Assembly: GCA_946480835.1 (NCBI GenBank)
Contig: CAMLLC010000004.1
Coordinates: forward strand, 105,003-169,002
DNA: 64,000 nucleotides
Origin: Entomomonas sp945283395
GTDB taxonomy: Bacteria; Pseudomonadota; Gammaproteobacteria; Pseudomonadales; Pseudomonadaceae
Direction: 5' to 3'
Of the stretch, positions 27,870 to 36,844 are shown piece after piece. Both the position numbers and the translations under genes were made by a program. Under the pieces are notes generated by a model. It did not search any database and had not been told where the DNA came from. It saw only the letters and a program-made list of their open reading frames with translations. How positions within the stretch are numbered: position 1 is the stretch's first letter; the number at the start of each line of letters is the position of its first letter.

Positions 27870-29351
27870 ATGCCAAAACTAGCTCCTTTGATGTTTATGG
27901 GTACGGGTAGTGATGTTGGAAAAAGTATTATTACTACTGGATTTTGTCGTATTTTTAAACAAGATGGTTATCACCCAGCTCCTTTTAAGGCGCAAAATAT
28001 GGCCAATAATTCTTATGCCACTGAAGATGGCCTAGAGATAGGTCGCGCCCAAGCAGTACAAGCAGAAGCAGCGGGAGTGGCTTGTCATACTGATATGAAT
28101 CCATTGCTCCTTAAGCCTTCTTCAGATCATACCTGCCAAGTAGTCTTAAATGGTAAACCTATGGGTAATCAAAATGCCTATCAATATTTTCGTACTGAGG
28201 GAAGGGAGGTATTAAGAACAGAAGTAAATGCTGCCTTTGATCGCCTGGCTAAGCGTTATAACCCTATAGTGATGGAGGGAGCAGGTAGTATTTCTGAAAT
28301 TAATTTACGCGCAGTTGATTTAGTAAATATGCCTATGGCTATACATGCTGGAGCTAAGGTAATTCTAGTTGCAGATATAGATAGAGGTGGAGTTTTTGCT
28401 AGTGTTTATGGCTCCATAATGTTACTACCCGAAGCAGAGCGAAAATATGTGAAAGGCATTATAATTAACAAATTTAGGGGAGATATTCGACTTTTCGAAC
28501 CCGGCATAAAAATGTTAGAGGATTTATGCGGTATCCCAGTAATAGGTGTTGTGCCCTATTATAAAGATATACATATAGAGGAAGAAGATTCAGTTGCTTT
28601 GCATAGTAAACAAATACAGGCTTCACATGGAAAAGTTAATGTTGCCGTCGTGTTACTAAGACATTTATCTAATTTCACAGATTTTAATCGTTTGGAGCAA
28701 GATCCTCGAGTACACCTTTATTATACTAGCAATGTAGATGAAGTGGCCAAGGCAGACATCATATTATTGCCCGGTACTAAAAGTACTTTAGATGATTTGT
28801 ATGAATTAAGGCGAAATGGTGTAGCACAAAGCATTTTAAAAGCTCAGCGAAATGGTGCTACAGTTGTTGGAATTTGTGGGGGGTTTCAAATGATGGGGCA
28901 GGAGATTTGTGATCCTGACCATGTTGAAGGGAGTATTGAACGCTTGCCTGGGCTAGGCTTATTGCCTGTTTTAACAAAAATGTTAGCTGAAAAAACTACT
29001 AGACAAGTTAAATTTAAATTTTTAGATGAAATTGATGAATGTAATGGTTATGAAATACATATGGGCATTACAACACCTATGTTAGATGCAGAAATAACTC
29101 ATTTAAATTCATTAAAGGATGGCAGCCAAGATGGTTATTGGATATCTAATAGATGTTTTGGCTCTTATATCCATGGTATATTAGATAACGAAGTAGTGAT
29201 AGATTATTTATTACAACCTTATACTGCTAAGTTAAACGAGCAACCTTTTGATTATGTAACTTTTAAAGAACAACAATATGATAAGTTAGCTGATCATATT
29301 CGTCAGTATGTAAATATTGAATTGATTTATCAGATTATGCAAGCTAGTTAG
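27870..29351 (+). CDS. cbiP: Adenosylcobyrate synthase (glutamine-hydrolysing)
   Basis: CbiP (493 residues) amidates the remaining four carboxylates of adenosylcobyrinate a,c-diamide. The N-terminal P-loop-like motif is GTGSDVGKS, followed by FKAQNMANNS. The glutaminase nucleophile lies in VGICGGFQMMGQ, and SYIHGILDN holds the late histidine. It closes the second cobalamin operon and is followed by a bidirectional terminator. Confidence 0.96.
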   Translation: MPKLAPLMFMGTGSDVGKSIITTGFCRIFKQDGYHPAPFKAQNMANNSYATEDGLEIGRAQAVQAEAAGVACHTDMNPLLLKPSSDHTCQVVLNGKPMGNQNAYQYFRTEGREVLRTEVNAAFDRLAKRYNPIVMEGAGSISEINLRAVDLVNMPMAIHAGAKVILVADIDRGGVFASVYGSIMLLPEAERKYVKGIIINKFRGDIRLFEPGIKMLEDLCGIPVIGVVPYYKDIHIEEEDSVALHSKQIQASHGKVNVAVVLLRHLSNFTDFNRLEQDPRVHLYYTSNVDEVAKADIILLPGTKSTLDDLYELRRNGVAQSILKAQRNGATVVGICGGFQMMGQEICDPDHVEGSIERLPGLGLLPVLTKMLAEKTTRQVKFKFLDEIDECNGYEIHMGITTPMLDAEITHLNSLKDGSQDGYWISNRCFGSYIHGILDNEVVIDYLLQPYTAKLNEQPFDYVTFKEQQYDKLADHIRQYVNIELIYQIMQAS

Positions 29352-29406
29352 CTAGAGTAAATAAAGTATTTGCTAACAATGGCTTAAGTTAAGATTGAAA
29401 GTGTTG

Positions 29407-29439
29407 TCATGTCCTAGCCTAAATTAGACTAGGACATGA
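29407..29439. terminator. Bidirectional terminator between cbiP and the HAD phosphatase
   Basis: TCATGTCCTAG pairs perfectly with CTAGGACATGA across an 11-base loop. It sits between two convergent genes. The T-tracts are short, so strength is uncertain. Confidence 0.6.
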
Positions 29440-29446
29440 TAAATTA

Positions 29447-30766
29447 TTATTCACGTAATGCTTTTGCTTCTTTCTTTCCTAAAGGTATTGTCTTTTGATT
29501 AGGTAAGAATGAGCCGGTATTTTCATCGCGTCCTTGTAATAAGAATTTGGCATTATCTTTCTTATAGGTAGCAACAGCTTCTTTAGAGAATTTACCTATA
29601 TCAGTAGTTGGCTTTCTTAGCCTATTGATGATAAGTACTCTTTTGGTATCTTTAAAATCTTGGAACATGTTTTGATCGCCTTCACTATCGCCAGCCACTA
29701 AGATAGGGCCTTTATTTTGATAGTGAGGAGCAATGAGCCTATTGATTTCTAAAGTCTTACCTGGACCTTGAGTTTGATTAAAACCTTTACGATATTCTGG
29801 TAAAATAACTCCATTTGCATCTCGTTCAAGTTCCATGGCTATTACGTGATCTTTAGGATTATTATAACCAAATTCTGGATTAGAGGATAATTCTTTGATT
29901 ACATCAATAAAAGATGCTGAACAGATCCAAACATCTATACCAGCCTCTCTTAATTTGTTATATAGATCTTTCATCTCAGGTAAGAGACGTAGACCATTAT
30001 TCCATTTCATCGTAACTTGACCTGCTTTGCTTTCGATAGCAGGGCTTGTCCAAGTGACTAATTCAACAGGTTGATTAGCTTGCCATTTAACTGTTTCTCT
30101 AGCTAATCGAGCTACTTCAGATTCTTGCATACCTGTAAATAAATAAGTTACCCATGGGTAGGAAACTGAATGGTCAAAAGAATCACCAATAGCTTGGTAG
30201 AGATAACGTAATTTAACTGAGAATTCTTTATATTGATTAGTTTTCTTAACCTCTTCTAGAGAAAGCTTGCCTTTCATTTGAGAATAGTTTTCATAGATCC
30301 AACGATAATTTTGGATGATATCTTGAGCTATTAAATCAATATTAACAGGTTTTCCTACCATATTGTTTGAAGATGCACTGAAGTTGTCTTTAGGGATGTT
30401 AGTTCTAATGACCTTGTCAAGAGTTTCAGGAGACATTTTGAAAGCTAAGTTTTCTATTTGATAAATAAGAGTAGCTTCTTCAATATCTAGAAAGATTGAA
30501 GTATTATCCCAATCAAATACTGCATAAGGAGGATTTTTGGCGTCATAGTTAGCACTTGTCTTACCATAACTGGCAATAAGTTGATTAAGTTGTTCTCTGT
30601 TGAAAGAATCCCATTGCCCAGTTAATAGTTGAGGAGTAGTTTGTTGTGTTAGCGTTTGATTAGGAGTATTAACTGATGGCTTAACATCTTTGGCTAACAA
30701 TACATTAGTGGATAGTAGTCCTGTGGCTAAAGTAATTGCAAGTGTCAGATTTTTAACTTTTAACAT
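29447..30766 (-). CDS. Exported HAD-superfamily phosphatase, resembling phosphorylcholine phosphatase
   Basis: The 439-residue protein has a signal peptide (about 25 residues, cut near LLAKD). Asp85 and Asp87 lie in the HAD motif I, YAVFDWDNTS, and motif IV is VAGDSEGDQN. The DxDNT form and following EEATL resemble the Pseudomonas phosphorylcholine phosphatase family, which also acts on phosphoethanolamine. It is secreted or periplasmic. The gene stands alone, divergent from the eut operon 348 bases away; it could release ethanolamine from its phosphate ester, but this is inference. The alternative is a general acid phosphatase. Confidence 0.75.
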   Translation of the reverse strand: MLKVKNLTLAITLATGLLSTNVLLAKDVKPSVNTPNQTLTQQTTPQLLTGQWDSFNREQLNQLIASYGKTSANYDAKNPPYAVFDWDNTSIFLDIEEATLIYQIENLAFKMSPETLDKVIRTNIPKDNFSASSNNMVGKPVNIDLIAQDIIQNYRWIYENYSQMKGKLSLEEVKKTNQYKEFSVKLRYLYQAIGDSFDHSVSYPWVTYLFTGMQESEVARLARETVKWQANQPVELVTWTSPAIESKAGQVTMKWNNGLRLLPEMKDLYNKLREAGIDVWICSASFIDVIKELSSNPEFGYNNPKDHVIAMELERDANGVILPEYRKGFNQTQGPGKTLEINRLIAPHYQNKGPILVAGDSEGDQNMFQDFKDTKRVLIINRLRKPTTDIGKFSKEAVATYKKDNAKFLLQGRDENTGSFLPNQKTIPLGKKEAKALRE

Positions 30767-31114
30767 TATATTATCTTTCCTCTAAGTTAATGAATAACTA
30801 TGTCAATATAAATAAAAAGTGCTAAATAAATGAATTTTTGTATTTGAAAGCTGATATAAATCAGTTGACTTATCAATTTTCTTAAAATTGTTATTATTTG
30901 CTGTTAAATTAATTTATAAAATGAAAGATTTCAAAGAGTTAATTGATCTGCTATAACCCTCTAAGTCTTTGTTTGCTATTTGTCTAATAGTTTTAAAAAA
31001 TGATTTAGGGCAATATGTAAGATTGATTAAGGCAAGAATTTTTATAAATTGCCAATATTTGATATTTAATTGGTAGACTTCCTTGATAAGCTTTTATCAT
31101 CTTAGGAGGTAGTA
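30767..31114. other. Divergent intergenic region upstream of the eut operon
   Basis: It must hold the promoters of the HAD gene (left) and of eutS (right). I see a short inverted repeat GGCAA/TTGCC at 31031-31053 and the palindrome TGATAA-GCTT-TTATCA at 31084-31099, just before the eutS ribosome-binding site. No cobalamin riboswitch element is present, so control by EutR is expected. Promoter hexamers cannot be fixed with confidence. Confidence 0.45.
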
Positions 31115-31462
31115 ATGGATATTGAGAAAACTCAAACCCGAATTATCCAAGAATTTGTGCCTGGCAAACAGGTAACATTGGCGCATTTGATTGCGCATCC
31201 TGGTAAAGACTTAGCCCAAAAGATAGGTGTTCCGGACGCAGAAGCAATAGGTATTATGACTTTAACGCCTAGTGAGACTGCGATGATAGCTGGTGACTAT
31301 GCGACAAAAGCGGCTAATATAGAGATAGGTTTTCTTGATCGTTTTAGTGGTGCTCTTGTAATCTATGGCTCGGTAGGAGCAGTAGAAGAAGCGCTTAATA
31401 ATACTATTAGAAACCTAGGCACAGCATTAGGCTATGCCGTCTGTAATGTGACTAGGAGCTGA
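31115..31462 (+). CDS. eutS: Ethanolamine microcompartment shell protein EutS
   Basis: The 115-residue BMC-domain protein is a permuted shell hexamer subunit. GKQVTLAHLIAHPGKDLAQKIG and IGIMTLTPSETAMIAGDYATK match EutS. A strong ribosome-binding site (AGGAGGT) fixes the start. It is the first gene of the eut operon. Confidence 0.96.
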   Translation: MDIEKTQTRIIQEFVPGKQVTLAHLIAHPGKDLAQKIGVPDAEAIGIMTLTPSETAMIAGDYATKAANIEIGFLDRFSGALVIYGSVGAVEEALNNTIRNLGTALGYAVCNVTRS

Positions 31463-31468
31463 TAATAG

Positions 31469-31936
31469 ATGTTAAGGCAACGCTATGTCCTAGTTGGTTC
31501 TGTTGGTGTAGGAAAAACATCATTGTTTAATGCCTTAAATAATGATTATAGCTTAGCCGTAAAAACACAAGCAGTTGCTTTTGATGAGCAGGGTGGAGTT
31601 GATACTCCAGGAGAGTTTTTTAATTACCCTCGTCTCTTTGGAGCTTTGATAAGTACTACAACAGAAGCAGATACTATAATTTATGTACATGCCGCTGATG
31701 ATCCTTTATGTAGACTTCCTAATGGTTTGCTTGAGATTTATAGAAACAAACAAATTATTACTGTTATTACCAAAATAGATTTACCTAGTGTAGACGTGCC
31801 AGCTATTAAACAAATGTTAATGGAACATGGCTTAAAAGAACCCATCTTTGAAATTTGTACCCAAGATTCAGATAGCGTTCAAGTCCTCGCTGATTTTTTA
31901 AAGCAGGACGAGATATCTAAGAGGAAAAAGCAATGA
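31469..31936 (+). CDS. eutP: Ethanolamine utilization GTPase-like protein / acetate kinase EutP
   Basis: The 155-residue Ras-like protein has the P-loop GSVGVGKTSLFNAL, the DTPGEFF switch region and ITKIDLP for guanine recognition. EutP proteins have been linked to acetate kinase activity, which would let acetyl phosphate yield ATP. It overlaps eutQ by four bases. Confidence 0.93.
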   Translation: MLRQRYVLVGSVGVGKTSLFNALNNDYSLAVKTQAVAFDEQGGVDTPGEFFNYPRLFGALISTTTEADTIIYVHAADDPLCRLPNGLLEIYRNKQIITVITKIDLPSVDVPAIKQMLMEHGLKEPIFEICTQDSDSVQVLADFLKQDEISKRKKQ

Positions 31937-32649
31937 GTAAAAAACTAATTACGGCTGAAACTATTCGTGACATCAAAGCTAAGGGCCAGAACCAAATAGA
32001 AGTTAGCTTGACTGATTGCATTATTACTCCTGAAGCGAAAGAAGTTGCTGCACAGTTAGACATAGTTATTGTTGAAAACACTTGCTCAGGAGCAGTTACT
32101 AATCACTCTACGACCTCCTCTTCGAGTAACTGCTCTTTTTTAAACGAAGCTGATTTGAAAGTTGTTAGGCAAGCTATTATCGAAAAACTACCAAAGGGTG
32201 CTACGGTAAGTGATGCGTTAATAGATCAATTAGTATGCCGAGCTGTTCAAGAAGGTAAATGTACAGCTACTAATAATTCTGCATCAGTTAACCAAAAACC
32301 TTCTGGCATCAAATTAGTGAAAGGTAACTCAGCAAAATTAGAAATTTTCGAAGGCGCTGGCCTTGAAAAGAAAGTAGGCATTGCCGATATGATAGGTGCT
32401 GCCGATAATTCTAATATGGGTGCTGGTTATATGGCATGGGAAAACGCTTTTTTTCCTTGGACATTAAATTATGATGAAGTAGATATAGTGCTTGAAGGTG
32501 AGTTACATATTTGTCATCAAAATGAAGTTAAAATAGCTAAAGCTGGTGATATGATATTTATCCCTAAAGGATCCTCAATTCAATTTGGGACACCTACTAA
32601 AGTGCGTTTTGTTTATGTTTCATGGCCCGCTAATTGGCAAGATCAATAG
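31933..32649 (+). CDS. eutQ: Ethanolamine utilization acetate kinase EutQ
   Basis: EutQ (238 residues) has a variable N-terminal half and a C-terminal cupin (about residues 130-235), with MAWENAFFPWTLNYDEVDIVLEG cupin strands, GELHICHQ and AGDMIFIPKGS. EutQ from Salmonella is reported as an acetate kinase needed during anaerobic growth on ethanolamine. It lies between eutP and eutT as in enteric bacteria. Confidence 0.94.
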   Translation: MSKKLITAETIRDIKAKGQNQIEVSLTDCIITPEAKEVAAQLDIVIVENTCSGAVTNHSTTSSSSNCSFLNEADLKVVRQAIIEKLPKGATVSDALIDQLVCRAVQEGKCTATNNSASVNQKPSGIKLVKGNSAKLEIFEGAGLEKKVGIADMIGAADNSNMGAGYMAWENAFFPWTLNYDEVDIVLEGELHICHQNEVKIAKAGDMIFIPKGSSIQFGTPTKVRFVYVSWPANWQDQ

Positions 32650-32670
32650 TTACTAATTGGAGTGCCAGTT

Positions 32671-33522
32671 ATGAGTAACTTCATTACCGAAGATTGGTTA
32701 AGAGCAAATTACAGCTTGAGTGACGGAACTGAAATTCACTTGCCAGTTGATTGCAAATTAACGCCTGCTGCACGAGGTCTTATTTCTGATCATCATTTAG
32801 TTGTTAAATATCATGATGAGCAAGGAAGATTGTTTATTGATGCGTCAGATGAACTGGTTACTAGTAATAATCAAGAGGATATTTGTCAGCCTAAGCTCAG
32901 ACAAGTGCATGGTTTGACTAGTGAACAAGATCATAGTGACGCTGAATGTCAGTTATGTCATCAATCAGTCAGTAAAAAACCTGATACGCTAACTCATTTG
33001 AACGCCCATGTTTTAGTGTCTAAATCAGACCCACGTTTAGCATTCAGAGCTAAATTGGATAGTTGTATTGCTACGGCTATTTGGTTGCAGTTAGAGGTGT
33101 GTCCTGAAGCTCAACTTTGGATGGCAGACATAAGATCTGTGCTTGGTAATATTATGCGAGCTGATGTTTTAAATGAAACATTAAATGATTTTATGATAGG
33201 TGGCTTAGCTGAAAAGGCTATTCATACCTTATCACATCAGCCTTTAAAATATTTAGGGCACGATCATATTGTGCCAGCTGCAGAGCATGGCCGAAATGCA
33301 GTGCTTTTGAATTTATTACGAGTCCAAATTCGTGAAACAGAAGTAGTGGCAGCTTCCATTTTTATAAGTCGTGATTTGGTGGTATCTAGACCAGACTTAA
33401 TGCAAGCGCTTAATAGATTATCTAGCGCCGTTTATGTTCTAATGCTTATGTGTGTTTTACAAGAAAAAGGTAAAGCTTGGCCCAGTAGTGACATGTTACA
33501 AGAGAAATTAGGAGTAGAGTAA
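32671..33522 (+). CDS. eutT: Ethanolamine-specific cobalamin adenosyltransferase EutT
   Basis: EutT (283 residues from this start) makes adenosylcobalamin for the ammonia-lyase. A His/Cys metal site is visible (His80, Cys93, Cys96) before VSKKPDTLTHLNAHV, which matches the enteric enzyme. RADVLN and ALNRLSSAVYVLM also fit. The frame opens at a GTG (32662), but TTGGAG eight bases before the ATG at 32671 sets the start, giving MSNFITEDWLRAN, like the enteric protein. It is unrelated to the PduO-type enzyme at 8682, so the region carries two adenosyltransferases. Confidence 0.94.
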   Translation: MSNFITEDWLRANYSLSDGTEIHLPVDCKLTPAARGLISDHHLVVKYHDEQGRLFIDASDELVTSNNQEDICQPKLRQVHGLTSEQDHSDAECQLCHQSVSKKPDTLTHLNAHVLVSKSDPRLAFRAKLDSCIATAIWLQLEVCPEAQLWMADIRSVLGNIMRADVLNETLNDFMIGGLAEKAIHTLSHQPLKYLGHDHIVPAAEHGRNAVLLNLLRVQIRETEVVAASIFISRDLVVSRPDLMQALNRLSSAVYVLMLMCVLQEKGKAWPSSDMLQEKLGVE

Positions 33523-34499
33523 TGACACTCATTGAACGTTGTGAACAACAAGCTAAAGCTGATCCCAGTTGGATTGTATTTCCTGATGGGGTAGATGTTA
33601 GAGCCGTTAAAGCTGCTAATCACATTCAACAACAAAGATTAGGCTATCCTTGGTTGTTAGGTAACCCCGATGCTATACGCGATTTGTGTGAAAAGAATAA
33701 TTTACCTTTCAATCAATTGAACATTATTGATCCTAAGATATCAGAGTGGATACCAGAATTTACTGATTACGTTGTTCAACGTATGCCCAAGAAATCTATT
33801 GAGGAATTAAGAAAAAATATTCAAGATCCTTTATGGTTCGGTGCTGCAATGGTTGCGACAGGTAAATGTGATTACTGTGTGGCTGGTAATACATCATCTA
33901 CTGCTAATGTGCTAAGAGCCGGCCTAAGAGTAATAGGTTTGGCACCTAAAAATAAAACATTATCATCTATTATGATTATGATTGCACCAAAAGGTGATCA
34001 AATTTTAGCGTTTGCTGATTGTAGTGTATTGCCACAACCTTCAGCAGCTCAGCTTGCAGATATAGCAATTAGTACAGCACAAAGTTTTACTGCAATTACT
34101 GGTCAAGTTGCTAGAGTAGCTATGCTATCATTCTCTACTAAAGGTAGTGCAAAGCATGAAACTGTGACAAATGTTCAACTAGCTACAGATATGGTTCGTG
34201 AGCGTGCCCCTGAATTGTGTATAGATGGTGAGCTACAATTTGATGCGGCTATTGTAGAAAGTGTTGCTAAGCAAAAAGCACCTAATAGTCCAATTGCTGG
34301 AAAAGCAAACGTATTTGTTTTCCCTTCATTAGAAGCTGGTAATATAGGTTATAAAATTGCCCAACGGTTAGGTGGATATGAGGCGGTTGGTCCACTTATT
34401 CAAGGGCTTAATGGTTCAATGCATGATTTATCTCGTGGTTGTAGCTGGCAAGATATGGTACAAGTAGCCATGTTAGCTATCAAAATGCGAGCTAAATAG
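33522..34499 (+). CDS. eutD: Phosphate acetyltransferase EutD
   Basis: EutD (325 residues) turns acetyl-CoA into acetyl phosphate and recycles CoA inside the microcompartment. Family segments include DYCVAGNTSSTANVLRAGL, AMLSFSTKGSAKHE and NVFVFPSLEAGNIGYKIAQR. The N-terminal regulatory domains of the long Pta enzymes are missing, as normal for EutD. The start ATG shares a base with the eutT stop. Confidence 0.95.
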   Translation: MTLIERCEQQAKADPSWIVFPDGVDVRAVKAANHIQQQRLGYPWLLGNPDAIRDLCEKNNLPFNQLNIIDPKISEWIPEFTDYVVQRMPKKSIEELRKNIQDPLWFGAAMVATGKCDYCVAGNTSSTANVLRAGLRVIGLAPKNKTLSSIMIMIAPKGDQILAFADCSVLPQPSAAQLADIAISTAQSFTAITGQVARVAMLSFSTKGSAKHETVTNVQLATDMVRERAPELCIDGELQFDAAIVESVAKQKAPNSPIAGKANVFVFPSLEAGNIGYKIAQRLGGYEAVGPLIQGLNGSMHDLSRGCSWQDMVQVAMLAIKMRAK

Positions 34500-34628
34500 A
34501 GAATATTGCATTTATAGATTAAATGCGATGAGAACACTTTTCATAATTTATTGTAATTGTGAAAAGATTAACTAGGTGGCTTGCCACTTGTATTTAATCC
34601 CTAACGGGAGATTAACAAAGAGGAAATT
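34500..34628 (+). other. Hairpin-rich spacer between eutD and eutM
   Basis: CTTTTCATAATT (34537-34548) pairs with AATTGTGAAAAG (34555-34566), one mismatch, loop of six. A second weak stem, GTGG/CCAC, lies near 34575-34586. No reading frame is present. Position suggests an RNA-processing or stability element before the abundant shell protein gene. Confidence 0.45.
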
Positions 34629-34928
34629 ATGATGGAAGCTTTAGGCATGATTGAAACCAAAGGTTTAGTGGCGTTAATCGAAGCCTCTGATGCCATGGTA
34701 AAAGCCGCTAGGGTAAAACTAGTAGGTTATAAACAAATTGGTGGCGGTTTAGTAACTGCTATGGTACGTGGTGATGTTGCAGCTTGTAAAGCAGCAACTG
34801 ATGCAGGAGCTGCAGCAGCTCAACGCGTTGGTGGTGAATTAGTTGCAGTACATGTGATCCCACGTCCACATGGTGATTTGGAAGATCTATTTCCAATTAA
34901 AATGTCTGCAGAAAAACCATTGGACTAA
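34629..34928 (+). CDS. eutM: Major hexameric shell protein EutM
   Basis: This is a 98-99-residue canonical BMC shell protein with MEALGMIETKGLVALIEASD and KQIGGGLVTAMVRGDVAACK, where the pore loop lies. It ends in PHGDLEDLFPIKM. The start may be either ATG of an adjacent pair (34629, 34632); AGAGGAAA supports either. It stands apart from its neighbours by 130 and 170 bases, each with a hairpin, unlike the rest of the operon. Confidence 0.97.
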   Translation: MMEALGMIETKGLVALIEASDAMVKAARVKLVGYKQIGGGLVTAMVRGDVAACKAATDAGAAAAQRVGGELVAVHVIPRPHGDLEDLFPIKMSAEKPLD

Positions 34929-34945
34929 GTCACGATTTGCTTATT

Positions 34946-34978
34946 GAGGTGTGAGTTTGCTAGCTAAAATCGCACCTC
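34946..34978 (+). terminator. Hairpin after eutM
   Basis: GAGGTGTGA (34946-34954) pairs with TCGCACCTC (34970-34978), eight of nine pairs plus a wobble, loop of 15. No strong T-run follows. It may be a partial terminator or a 3' stabiliser that leaves the eutM message more abundant. Confidence 0.4.
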
Positions 34979-35099
34979 TGTTTGCCAATTAGAGTTAATG
35001 ATTTGCATGCTACAAAATAGATTATTTGGTTATTGATTAAAGAGATTTAACAAAGCAAATTTATAGATGTTTTTGTAACATGCTGATAGTGGAGGACTC

Positions 35100-35396
35100 A
35101 TGAGATTAGCCGTTGTCGTAGGACAAGTTGTTTGTACTGTAAGACAAGCTGGGTTTGAGCAAGAGCGTTTACTTTTTGTCGATTTAGTCGACAAACAAGG
35201 CGCAGCTACAGGCGAACGTCTTGTCGCAACTGACTCTGTAGGTGCCGGTGATGGTGAGTGGGTCTTAGTTGTTAGTGGTAGTGCAGCACGCAAAACCATT
35301 CACAACGCCAGTGGAGTCGGATCACCAATTGATGCCAGTGTTATTGGTATCGTCGATGAAGCAGTTGTTAATGGTAAAATTTTCTACCATAAGTGA
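35100..35396 (+). CDS. eutN: Pentameric shell vertex protein EutN
   Basis: The 98-residue EutN/CcmL family protein caps the vertices of the shell. MRLAVVVGQVVCTVRQAG, FVDLVDKQG and VGAGDGEWVLVVSGSAAR match the family. Ribosome-binding site GTGGAGGA. The stop codon lies just before the eutE GTG start. Confidence 0.96.
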   Translation: MRLAVVVGQVVCTVRQAGFEQERLLFVDLVDKQGAATGERLVATDSVGAGDGEWVLVVSGSAARKTIHNASGVGSPIDASVIGIVDEAVVNGKIFYHK

Positions 35397-35404
35397 GGTA
35401 TAGT

Positions 35405-36829
35405 GTGGATATCAACCCAAAAGAAATTGAACAAGTTGTCAGAGCGGTGCTGACTTCTATCGATAGTAGTCAAAGTAAAACCCCAGCATCCTCTGTGCCA
35501 CAAAAAGTTGCCGAAGGTGTATTTAATGAATTAGATGATGCTGTTGCTGCTGCCAGACAAGCACAACAGGCATTAAAAACAATTGCAATGCGTAACCTTG
35601 CTATTGGTGCCATTCGTAAAGCAGGTGAGCAATACGCTAAAGAATTAGCTGAGCTAGCTGTTGCAGAAACAGGTATGGGGAGAGTAGCTGATAAAACAGC
35701 GAAAAATATTGCCCAAGCTAGAGGTACGCCAGGAACAGAATGTTTAAGACCTGAAGTTTTAACAGGCGATCATGGTCTTACTTTAATTGAAAATGCTGCT
35801 TGGGGAGTTGTTGCTTCAGTGACTCCTTCAACTAATCCTGCGGCGACTGTTATTAATAACTCAATCAGTATGATTGCTGCTGGAAATACTGTAGTTTTTG
35901 CTCCTCACCCAGCTGCTAAGAAAGTGTCACAACGAGCTATTACCTTATTGAATGAAGCCATCATTGCTGCTGGTGGCCCTGCTAATTTAGTAGTGACAGT
36001 AGCTAATCCTAATATAGAAACAGCCCAACGTTTATTCAAATATTCAGGTATAGGTCTGTTAGTCGTAACAGGTGGTGACGCAGTTGTTGAGTCTGCTCGG
36101 AAACATACAGATAAACGTCTTATTGCAGCTGGCGCAGGAAATCCACCTGTAGTGGTTGATGAAACTGCGGATATTGATAGAGCTGCTGAAAAAATCGTTT
36201 ATGGTGCTTCTTTTGATAACAATATTATTTGTGCTGATGAAAAAGTACTTATAGTAGTAGATTCAGTAGCTGATCAATTAGTGGCAGCTATGCAACGTAA
36301 TAATGCAGTATTAATTACAGCTGAACAGGCTAAACAATTACAGCCAATTTTATTAACTAAAATTGATGAACATGGTAAAGGTACAGTGAGTAGAGACTGG
36401 GTCGGTCGTGATGCTTGTAAGATAGCAGCAGCAATTGGCTTAAAAGTACCAGAATCAACTAAATTGTTAATTGTGGAAACTCCTGAAAATCATCCTTTTG
36501 CAGTAACTGAATTGATGATGCCAGTATTACCTATTGTTAGAGCTAAATGTGTTAATCAAGCTATTGACTTAGCCGTTAAATTAGAGGGTGGCTGTCACCA
36601 TACAGCAGCTATGCATTCTCGTAATTTAGAAAACTTAGATAAAATGGCTAATGCAATAAATACAACTATCTTTGTTAAGAATGGTCCTTGTATTGCAGGT
36701 TTAGGTTTTGGTGGTGAAGGCTGGACAACCATGACCATTACTACACCTACCGGTGAAGGTGTTACGTGTGCGCGTACCTTTGTTAGACTACGCCGTTGCG
36801 TATTAGCTGATAATTTCCGTATAGTGTAA
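35405..36829 (+). CDS. eutE: CoA-acylating acetaldehyde dehydrogenase EutE
   Basis: EutE (475 residues) oxidises acetaldehyde to acetyl-CoA with NAD. The N-terminal helix INPKEIEQVVRAVL looks like an encapsulation peptide, followed by a linker to the catalytic part near residue 45. The nucleophile is in FDNNIICADEK. GVVASVTPSTNPAATVINNS is a family signature. I choose the GTG at 35405, five bases after GAGGT, since the protein then starts like known EutE; the frame also opens at a GTG at 35393. Confidence 0.95.
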   Translation: MDINPKEIEQVVRAVLTSIDSSQSKTPASSVPQKVAEGVFNELDDAVAAARQAQQALKTIAMRNLAIGAIRKAGEQYAKELAELAVAETGMGRVADKTAKNIAQARGTPGTECLRPEVLTGDHGLTLIENAAWGVVASVTPSTNPAATVINNSISMIAAGNTVVFAPHPAAKKVSQRAITLLNEAIIAAGGPANLVVTVANPNIETAQRLFKYSGIGLLVVTGGDAVVESARKHTDKRLIAAGAGNPPVVVDETADIDRAAEKIVYGASFDNNIICADEKVLIVVDSVADQLVAAMQRNNAVLITAEQAKQLQPILLTKIDEHGKGTVSRDWVGRDACKIAAAIGLKVPESTKLLIVETPENHPFAVTELMMPVLPIVRAKCVNQAIDLAVKLEGGCHHTAAMHSRNLENLDKMANAINTTIFVKNGPCIAGLGFGGEGWTTMTITTPTGEGVTCARTFVRLRRCVLADNFRIV

Positions 36830-36844
36830 GTAAGGATAAGTTTA

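Noticed and set aside
30767..31114. Third cobalamin riboswitch before eutS
   Set aside because: No B12 box or aptamer core is present; EutR control is the simpler expectation.
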